From assembly GCA_934773085.1 (NCBI GenBank), contig CAKVMU010000074.1:1-7664 (forward strand): 7,664 bases of DNA. The letters run 5' to 3'. Positions 1 through 4,468 of this stretch are shown piece by piece. Each line of letters opens with the position of its first letter. The stretch's first letter is position 1. The translations under genes were made by a program, and so were the position numbers. This stretch comes from an uncultured Candidatus Melainabacteria bacterium (GTDB lineage Bacteria > Cyanobacteriota > Vampirovibrionia > Gastranaerophilales > Gastranaerophilaceae). Under the pieces are notes generated by a model. It was not told the DNA's origin. It saw only the letters and a list, made by a program, of their open reading frames with translations, and searched no databases.

Positions 1-549
1 CTCCTCTTTAAAAGTAAGTCTTTTAAATAAAACACCCAAAACTGTGAATATAACAATAGTTTTGATTGGAGAAAGTTTAAATATCAAAAGAGTTAACAAA
101 GATAGACTGAAAATGACATAGAAATAATTATCACGAACAGACTTTTGCCACATTTCTCGAACAGTAAGCATTATAAGAGCAATTACAGAGATTCCCACGC
201 CCCATAAAGCTCCGTGTACGTAAGGATTTTCTGTCAAAGTTCCCAATATCGAAGCCAGCAAAATAATACACAAAAAAGGAACCGTAATAACACCTAACAT
301 TGCGATTACCGCACCGGTTTTACCCCGTAATTTGTACCCAATAAACATTGATATATTAGCTGCAATGATTCCAGGTAACGATTGAGACAGCGCAAAATAG
401 TCAATTAAATCATCGTGCGATATCAAATTTCTCTTATCAACAAATTCACTAGTCACTATAGGCAGTATTACATATCCGCCACCAAGCAGAATTGCACCTA
501 TTTTAACAAATATCAAGAAAAGTTTTAACAGTGAAACTTTTTGATTCAT
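1..549 (-). CDS. CHR-family (chromate transporter-like) membrane protein, C-terminus cut by window edge
   Basis: The minus-strand frame is open from an ATG at 549 to base 1: 183 residues with no stop, so the 3' end lies outside. The protein is hydrophobic, with about five or six membrane segments (roughly residues 8-32, 60-72, 78-104, 112-130, 142-158 and 161-175). The N-terminal GGGY-x-x-LP (residues 23-30) and the later SQSLPG ... GYKL-x-G stretch (residues 55-76) match the conserved halves of the CHR domain, usually written FGGG..P and AQ..PGP....GY...G. Short CHR proteins of about 180-200 residues are common in anaerobes and are often encoded as adjacent pairs that act together, so a second half-size gene may follow on the left. 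The family exports chromate in some bacteria, but most members are untested, so the substrate here is unknown. It starts 2 bp after the bioB stop, so it is almost certainly co-transcribed and translationally coupled. Confidence 0.85.
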   Translation of the reverse strand, partial: MNQKVSLLKLFLIFVKIGAILLGGGYVILPIVTSEFVDKRNLISHDDLIDYFALSQSLPGIIAANISMFIGYKLRGKTGAVIAMLGVITVPFLCIILLASILGTLTENPYVHGALWGVGISVIALIMLTVREMWQKSVRDNYFYVIFSLSLLTLLIFKLSPIKTIVIFTVLGVLFKRLTFKEE

Positions 550-551
550 TG

Positions 552-1463
552 CTACACTTTCAACTTTCTTCCGATTTTATGAATCAATTCTGCATCCTCT
601 TCTGGAGTGTAACCGGTTGTTGTTAAGTAGTTACCGACAATAGTTGAATCCGCACAGTATTTAAAAGCCTTTTCAATCGTTTCATGAGAAAGTCTTGCTT
701 TTTTCCCTCCGGCGATTCTTATTGATGCATTCGGGCAAGCAATCTTAAATACAGCCAGCGTTCTTAGAACATTTTCCTCATCAATTTTGTCTATATACCC
801 TTCAAACGGAGTGTTTGGAATAGGGGTTAAAATATTAACAGGAATGCTATCCGGATTAATATCACGAAGTTCCATCGCCATCTCAATTCTTTGTTCGACA
901 GATTCTCCCATCCCGATTATGACTCCGCAACAAAGCTCCATTCCGTATTTCTTAACTAGCTTAACCGTGTTTATCCTGTCTTCATAAGTATGAGTAGTAC
1001 AAATTTCCGGATGGTAAGACTTGCAAGTGTTTATATTGTGATGAAATCTTACCAAGCCTGCCTCTGCCAATCTTTTAGCCTGTTCATCGTTCAAAATTCC
1101 AATACTTGCACAAGTTTTGATACCCTTTGCATTCATCGCTTTTATCATATCAAGCATTGTATCAAAATCACTCTCATCCGGAGTTTTTCCGGACGTAACA
1201 ATTGCAACTCTGTCTGCACCGTTTTTTACGCTGTCCAAAGCCGCATCAACAACTTCCTGAACCTTCATTAACGGGTTTGTTTCTATATTTGTATTGTAAT
1301 GAGAGCTTTGCGCACAATACTTGCAATTCTGAGAACATTTTCCGGTTCTTGCACTGATTATTGAACAAAATTCAACCTCGTCTTTAAGGTATTTTTTAGA
1401 CTCGTTCAACAATTTGTCTAAATCCATATTATATAAATCTAATAATTCGGCTTTACTTAACAT
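552..1463 (-). CDS. bioB: Biotin synthase (radical SAM), anaerobe-type cysteine pattern
   Basis: It catalyses the last step of biotin synthesis, inserting sulfur into dethiobiotin by S-adenosylmethionine radical chemistry. The protein has 303 residues, slightly shorter than the E. coli enzyme. The radical SAM cluster motif CxxxCxxC is C43, C47 and C50, followed by AQSSHY. Residues matching E. coli C128, C188 and R260 appear as C118, C178/C179 and R249. The position matching E. coli C97, a ligand of the sacrificial [2Fe-2S] cluster, is alanine (A87 in RVAIVTSG). An extra cysteine, C33, precedes the SAM motif in EFCSI. This combination is familiar from biotin synthases of obligate anaerobes, some of which use a different auxiliary cluster. 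The start at 1463 has a good Shine-Dalgarno (GAAGGA, about 6 nt spacing). It lies 15 bp after the SDR gene and 2 bp before the CHR gene in one unit. No other biotin gene is in the window. Confidence 0.93.
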   Translation of the reverse strand: MLSKAELLDLYNMDLDKLLNESKKYLKDEVEFCSIISARTGKCSQNCKYCAQSSHYNTNIETNPLMKVQEVVDAALDSVKNGADRVAIVTSGKTPDESDFDTMLDMIKAMNAKGIKTCASIGILNDEQAKRLAEAGLVRFHHNINTCKSYHPEICTTHTYEDRINTVKLVKKYGMELCCGVIIGMGESVEQRIEMAMELRDINPDSIPVNILTPIPNTPFEGYIDKIDEENVLRTLAVFKIACPNASIRIAGGKKARLSHETIEKAFKYCADSTIVGNYLTTTGYTPEEDAELIHKIGRKLKV

Positions 1464-1478
1464 AATTTTCCTTCTTTC

Positions 1479-2183
1479 TTAGCAACCACAGGTTAAACCG
1501 GCACAAAGATTTATTGACTGACCAGTAACCCCCTTAGCATCCTCTGATATAAGATATTTTACCATGCCGGCAACTTCTTGAGGTGTAACAAAACGTTTTT
1601 GAGGTATACATTCAACAATCTCGTCTTTAGTGAAATCCCCATCTTCAGCAGATAAATTACCCATATCAGTATCCACCCACCCCGGATTAATTGTATTAAC
1701 TGTTATATTATACTCCGCAAGTTCAAGCGCCAAGGCTTTAGTTGCACCTATCAGTCCTGATTTTGAGCCTGAATATAAACTTGCATTTGCTTCGCCCAAA
1801 ACACCGCTAATAGAACCTATATTCACTATTCTGCCCCATTTATTCCTTTTCATATAAGGAACAACTTTCGAAATCAAATACATCGGTGCAAGCAGATTTA
1901 AGCGCATAATGTGCTCTGCCTCACTTAAAACAACTTTCTCTATCGGAGAATAAATATATTCCCCTGCATTATTTACGAGCACATCTATATCAGACGATTC
2001 AATAAAACTTTTTACTGCCTCCAAACCTGCATCTGTTGCGATATCCGCAACACAATATTTTTGAAAGTCCTTCAACAACGCTTCATTTCTCGCAACTGCA
2101 AACACATTAAAACCGTTTTTTTCAAGTTCTTTTGCTATTGCATTTCCGATTCCTCTTGACGCACCTGTTACAAGTATATTCAT
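1479..2183 (-). CDS. Short-chain dehydrogenase/reductase, FabG-like (classical SDR)
   Basis: This 234-residue NAD(P)(H)-dependent oxidoreductase is of normal classical-SDR length. The Rossmann motif TGASRGIG is at residues 6-13, NNAG at 71-74, N96 in the active-site helix, catalytic S124 (NIGSISG), and Y137-x-x-x-K141, followed by the NPGWVDTDM stretch (166-174). R32 after the second strand (AVARNE) favours NADP(H). The closest well-known relatives are 3-oxoacyl-ACP reductases, but family resemblance cannot fix the substrate. It is first in a unit with bioB 15 bp downstream, so a role on the pimeloyl side of biotin synthesis is possible but unproven. The C-terminus ends in an unusual cysteine-rich tail (C227, C232, C234; final residues TCGC). 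The start at 2183 is supported by an AGGAG Shine-Dalgarno 9 nt upstream, which lies inside a hairpin arm (see the terminator and promoter entries). Confidence 0.9.
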   Translation of the reverse strand: MNILVTGASRGIGNAIAKELEKNGFNVFAVARNEALLKDFQKYCVADIATDAGLEAVKSFIESSDIDVLVNNAGEYIYSPIEKVVLSEAEHIMRLNLLAPMYLISKVVPYMKRNKWGRIVNIGSISGVLGEANASLYSGSKSGLIGATKALALELAEYNITVNTINPGWVDTDMGNLSAEDGDFTKDEIVECIPQKRFVTPQEVAGMVKYLISEDAKGVTGQSINLCAGLTCGC

Positions 2184-2225
2184 AAAAAAACTTCTCCTAA
2201 GGCAATTATACCACGGAGAAGTTTT
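2184..2225 (-). terminator. Intrinsic terminator hairpin of the 156-residue gene, overlapping the SDR ribosome binding site
   Basis: On the minus strand an 11-bp perfect inverted repeat (AAAACTTCTCC at 2225-2215, GGAGAAGTTTT at 2197-2187) is followed by further T residues, making a run of seven Ts to 2184. Inside the 17-nt loop a further 4-bp stem (GGTA / TGCC with one G-T pair) is possible. It lies 16 nt after the stop of the 2242-2712 gene, typical terminator spacing. The T run ends immediately before the SDR start codon, and the SDR Shine-Dalgarno is in the descending arm, so in read-through RNA the site would be paired. Confidence 0.65.
2205..2213 (-). promoter_or_regulatory. Extended -10 promoter for the SDR-bioB-CHR unit
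   Basis: Read on the minus strand, TGG-TATAAT occupies 2213-2205, a consensus extended -10. The best initiating base is A2198, 7 nt downstream of the box, giving a leader of only about 15 nt that begins at the Shine-Dalgarno. No good -35 hexamer is seen at 16-18 bp, which is usual for extended -10 promoters. The box lies inside the loop of the preceding gene's terminator hairpin. Confidence 0.62.
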
Positions 2226-2241
2226 AAAATATGGAATTTGT

Positions 2242-2712
2242 CTATCTTAAGAATTGTGCTTGATAGACTTCAAAAGAGATTGGTGCTTGAGCTTGCTCGG
2301 TGTTATTGGATGAACCAAAGACTTTTGACGCTTCGCTTCTCAACCCTGCAAAATAAGTCATAGCCTGACCGTCAATAGCACTCTGGCTTAATAACTGAAT
2401 TGCATTGTTGAATGCAGCATAGTCCTTTTCGTAATCACCGGTTGCCTGCACGCCGATTTGAGCGCACAAAGATGCCCAAGGCACAACTTTTTCGCCCTTT
2501 TGGTTTTCAATTTGATTCTGAACTTGTTCAGAATACTCGGCATACATTGCCTTGTCTAATTTTTTTAAATCATCGGCTTTACCCGTCGGAGTAATATTAA
2601 ACTCATTAAACGCTTCTTCTAACTTACGTGAGCTTGACGGTACTCTGCCCAGATAAGAATAGATATTTGCGCTTGTATAAGCATAAACTCCATTGACTGT
2701 GAAATTCGACAT
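2242..2712 (-). CDS. Uncharacterised 156-residue soluble protein with an internal repeat
   Basis: I do not recognise a known family. The protein has no signal peptide or membrane segment and is rich in Ala, Gln, Asn, Ser and acidic residues, with predicted mostly helical character. The start at 2712 (MSNFTVNG) is preferred over an in-frame ATG at 2751 because a Shine-Dalgarno (AGAGGTG) lies about 6-7 nt before 2712, while the 13 extra residues would be encoded by AT-rich promoter-like DNA. Two segments look like a duplicated unit: residues 34-56 (helix, then I-T-P-T-G, then a charged helix ending in A-M) and residues 82-105 (helix, then V-Q-A-T-G, then a charged helix ending in A-I). The gene stands alone between its own upstream region and a terminator at 2225-2184, and is divergent from the 56-codon gene. 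A structural, secreted or lineage-specific role is possible, but nothing in the sequence decides it. Confidence 0.78.
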   Translation of the reverse strand: MSNFTVNGVYAYTSANIYSYLGRVPSSSRKLEEAFNEFNITPTGKADDLKKLDKAMYAEYSEQVQNQIENQKGEKVVPWASLCAQIGVQATGDYEKDYAAFNNAIQLLSQSAIDGQAMTYFAGLRSEASKVFGSSNNTEQAQAPISFEVYQAQFLR

Positions 2713-2856
2713 TGACACACCTCTAATATGATATATAATGTATATCGGCATTTTTTCTAAAAACTTTAGGATTTTTTGAGAAACATTTACAATTCGTTAC
2801 AAAAGTCCTGCAATAGCAGTGACTAAGAGCCTTCACATAAAATAACGCTCCCGTTT

Positions 2857-2875
2857 AATATTAAGTTTTGTAACA
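2857..2875 (+). repeat. 19-mer shared with the right edge (copy 1)
   Basis: AATATTAAGTTTTGTAACA lies in the intergenic region upstream of the 56-codon gene. The reverse complement of 7598-7616 matches it at 18 of 19 positions. It includes one arm of the GTTACAA-type inverted repeat. A regulator-binding site is the simplest reading, by inference. Confidence 0.5.
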
Positions 2876-2911
2876 AAGATTCACGCTGTTGAAATCGAGA
2901 TTTTTATATAA

Positions 2912-2924
2912 ACTTTATATATAC
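2912..2924 (+). promoter_or_regulatory. Probable -10 region of the 56-codon gene; 13-mer repeated at the right edge
   Basis: ACTTTATATATAC occurs here and again, exactly, at 7652-7664. It contains a TATATA -10-like hexamer (2916-2921), placing the start of transcription near 2928 and a leader of about 40 nt. TTGAAA at 2889-2894 is a possible -35, but the spacing of 21 bp is too long for a standard promoter, so the assignment is tentative. Confidence 0.4.
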
Positions 2925-2966
2925 ATAAGACAGATTTAACTGAAAAGTTAATAAGAGAGGCTTAAG

Positions 2967-3137
2967 ATGGCAGTACTTGAATCATACAACATTAACGCAA
3001 TGGCAACACAAATTTCAAAAGAATTCTATATAAATGAAAATCCGGCTGAAGATAAATCCTACGTTCTTATGGATGAAATGAAACTCTTCGCTATGGATAT
3101 GAAATCAAGAGTTACTTTTATATCTAGAGCAAAATAA
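2967..3137 (+). CDS. Small protein of 56 residues, unrecognised
   Basis: The ORF begins MAVLESYNINAMATQISKEF and ends ISRAK before TAA at 3135-3137. A good Shine-Dalgarno (AAGAGAGG, 6 nt before the ATG) and its own intrinsic terminator at 3221-3245 support real expression. There is no signal peptide, membrane segment or metal-binding motif. Six methionines in 56 residues, charged and amphipathic segments, and a Met-Asp-Met cluster near residues 35-45 (MDEMKLFAMDM) suggest a short helical soluble protein. It does not resemble a ribosomal protein, toxin or antitoxin that I can name. It is monocistronic, since the terminator separates it from nadD, and is divergent from the 156-residue gene with which it shares a regulatory region. 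A Melainabacteria- or clade-specific small protein is the most I would claim. Confidence 0.7.
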   Translation: MAVLESYNINAMATQISKEFYINENPAEDKSYVLMDEMKLFAMDMKSRVTFISRAK

Positions 3138-3220
3138 AGAAAGCCTATATGGCTTAAAAACAGATTATACTATCCTATCTTACTTAACTATTTAAATTCC
3201 CCAATCTTACTTATTTTAGC

Positions 3221-3245
3221 GCCTCATCAAAAGATGAGGCTTTTT
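3221..3245 (+). terminator. Intrinsic terminator of the 56-codon gene
   Basis: A perfect 8-bp stem GCCTCATC / GATGAGGC with an AAAA loop is followed directly by TTTTT and then ATTAT. The T-run is on the plus-strand side only, so it terminates plus-strand transcription. About 83 nt of untranslated RNA (3138-3220) would precede it, in which I see only a weak 5-bp hairpin at 3141-3155. Confidence 0.9.
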
Positions 3246-3263
3246 ATTATCTCCATTTTGTAA

Positions 3264-3269
3264 TAAAAT
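3264..3269 (+). promoter_or_regulatory. Candidate -10 box for nadD-yqeK
   Basis: TAAAAT at 3264-3269 is the best -10 match in the 45 bp between the terminator and nadD. It would start transcription near 3276, a leader of about 14 nt, in line with the other short leaders in this window. No clear -35 is seen; the upstream DNA is the terminator T-tract. Confidence 0.35.
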
Positions 3270-3289
3270 AAACCTTGAGAGGAAGGTTT

Positions 3290-3865
3290 ATGTCAATTTG
3301 TATTTTTCCGGGAACTTTTAACCCGATTCATAATGCTCATATTAGAATGGCTGAGTATGCACTTGAAAAATATAACTTTGAAAAAGTGATTTTTATACCG
3401 GCATACATTCCTCCTCATAAAGAGTTATCACACGACTTGGCAACTCATCGATTCAACATGGTGAAACTTGCTATTTCATACAACCCAAAATTTGAAATCT
3501 CTGATATTGAATACAAAAGTGAAGGGAAGTCGTATTCGCTATTCACCGTTAAACAAATTTTAGAACAATACTCGATAAAATCTCGTTTAAACTTTATAAT
3601 AGGTACTGATGCTTTTGCGAAAATCGAAAGTTGGTATCACGCAGAAGAATTGAAAAATTTGGTACATTTTATTGTTTTTCCGAGACGGGACAGTGATAAC
3701 AGTCAAATTTTTGAACAACTTAAGAACAATGGCTGGGATTTTGAGTTAACCAAGATGAACTATGTGGATATTTCATCTACGGAAATAAGAAACTCTGTTA
3801 CAGAGAATGAGCTTAATAAAGAAGTGGAGGATTACATAACAAAAAATGGATTATACAAATCTTGA
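3290..3865 (+). CDS. nadD: Nicotinate-nucleotide adenylyltransferase
   Basis: It transfers AMP from ATP to nicotinate mononucleotide, making deamido-NAD in cytosolic NAD synthesis. The 191-residue protein has the normal length. The nucleotidyltransferase signature is FPGTFNPIHNAH (residues 6-17), with H14 and H17 as the HxxH motif. PPHK is at 41-44, the IGTDAF substrate loop at 104-109, W115 and the following EEL, and the C-terminal ISSTEIR motif at 161-167. The usual GG(T/S)FDP start of the signature is PGTFNP here, with Pro for Gly and Asn for Asp, both mild changes seen in some family members. The start at 3290 is preferred over a TTG at 3275 because GAGAGGAAGG at 3277-3286 is a strong Shine-Dalgarno for 3290, and the mature protein then begins MSICIFPG as expected. 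It overlaps yqeK by 20 bp. Confidence 0.94.
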   Translation: MSICIFPGTFNPIHNAHIRMAEYALEKYNFEKVIFIPAYIPPHKELSHDLATHRFNMVKLAISYNPKFEISDIEYKSEGKSYSLFTVKQILEQYSIKSRLNFIIGTDAFAKIESWYHAEELKNLVHFIVFPRRDSDNSQIFEQLKNNGWDFELTKMNYVDISSTEIRNSVTENELNKEVEDYITKNGLYKS

Positions 3866-4421
3866 AAATTATAAAAATTGGCTAAAAGCGAATCTAAATC
3901 CAGAAAGATATGAACACTCTCTGGGAACAGCAGAATGCGCAAAGGAACTTGCAAAAAGATTCAATCTGGATGAAGACAAAGCCTACTTTACAGGATTAAT
4001 ACATGACTGCGCAAAATGCTTTCCTAATAATGAACTCAAAGACATGATGTGCAAATGCCCTAATCTTTGTGATGGTGAAATTTTAAACCCAAAAACTTAC
4101 CACGCACCGGCTGGCGCAATCCTAGCGAAAGACGAATTCAAAATTAATGATGAAGAAATTCTTTCTGCTATCAGATGGCACACCTTAGGCAAGACAGAAA
4201 TGAGCGACTTTGAGAAAATAATATTTCTTGCCGACAAAATAGAATCAAAAACCCGACCGCAAGAAATAATTAATCCAATAAAAAAAGCACTGGATGAAGG
4301 GGGCTTAAATAAAGCTTTACTCGTTTGCTACGGAAACACAATAAAAAGTCTTGTGGACAGAAATTTGCGAATCTGCACCACAACAATTGATATTTACAAC
4401 AAACTTCTGGAAGATTTATAA
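3846..4421 (+). CDS. yqeK: HD-domain hydrolase, YqeK family (symmetrical Ap4A hydrolase)
   Basis: YqeK-family HD proteins split diadenosine tetraphosphate into two ADP and are usually encoded next to nadD, as here. The 191 residues match the family length. Metal ligands in order are H24 (RYEHS), H53-D54 (LIHDCAK), H86 (YHAPAG), H112 (RWHTLG) and D130 (FLADKIE), a full HD set with the diagnostic R-W-H-T and LADKIE blocks. The gene overlaps the 3' end of nadD by 20 bp in another frame. The only upstream purine box, GGAGG at 3826-3830, is 15 nt from the ATG, farther than optimal, so translation probably depends on coupling to nadD. In many Firmicutes rsfS follows yqeK; here it does not, and the next gene is an unrelated envelope protein with its own promoter. 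No clear terminator is seen at 4422-4468. Confidence 0.92.
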   Translation: MDYTNLENYKNWLKANLNPERYEHSLGTAECAKELAKRFNLDEDKAYFTGLIHDCAKCFPNNELKDMMCKCPNLCDGEILNPKTYHAPAGAILAKDEFKINDEEILSAIRWHTLGKTEMSDFEKIIFLADKIESKTRPQEIINPIKKALDEGGLNKALLVCYGNTIKSLVDRNLRICTTTIDIYNKLLEDL

Positions 4422-4456
4422 ACAGTTACAATTTGGACTTAGGAAGAGGGAAATAG

Positions 4457-4462
4457 TATAAT
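4457..4462 (+). promoter_or_regulatory. Consensus -10 box giving a predicted leaderless mRNA
   Basis: A perfect TATAAT ends 6 bp before the ATG of the envelope-protein gene, so the expected transcription start (7 nt after the box) is the A of the start codon at 4469. A weak -35 candidate, TTGGAC at 4433-4438, is 18 bp upstream. GTTACAA lies at 4425-4431, centred about 41 bp upstream of the predicted start, a position typical of class II activator sites. Confidence 0.6.
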
Positions 4463-4468
4463 TTAGTT

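Larger units (their letters stand above)
2713..2966. promoter_or_regulatory. Divergent intergenic region with repeated GTTACAA-type sites
   Basis: This 254-bp non-coding region separates two divergently transcribed unrecognised genes. It holds a 9-bp inverted repeat, GTTACAAAA at 2796-2804 and TTTTGTAAC at 2866-2874, and an AT palindrome TTAATATTAA at 2855-2864. On the left, the minus-strand promoter is probably in the TATATA-rich stretch at 2729-2740, though no clean -35/-10 pair is visible. On the right, TTGAAA (2889-2894) and TTTATATATAC (2914-2924) are likely parts of the plus-strand promoter. No convincing ORF is present. Confidence 0.5.

Noticed and set aside
787..1271. Plus-strand ORFs opposite bioB, and similar ones opposite the SDR, apt and glycosyltransferase genes
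   Set aside because: They lie wholly inside well-supported genes on the other strand, lack ribosome sites and show no family features.
2184..2241. BirA operator or biotin-type riboswitch ahead of the SDR-bioB unit
   Set aside because: No TTGTAAAC/GTTTACAA-like or GTTAAC dyad is present, and the 15-nt leader leaves no room for a riboswitch.
2713..2751. Upstream in-frame ATG extending the 156-residue protein to 169 residues
   Set aside because: The extra 13 residues are encoded by AT-rich promoter-like DNA and lack a Shine-Dalgarno, while AGAGGTG sits correctly before 2712.
3141..3155. Hairpin AAGCC / GGCTT after the 56-codon gene
   Set aside because: The 5-bp stem is followed by A residues on the plus strand; the real terminator is at 3221-3245.
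3275..3289. TTG start for nadD adding five residues
   Set aside because: The stretch is the Shine-Dalgarno itself, and family members begin within a few residues of the GTFNP motif.
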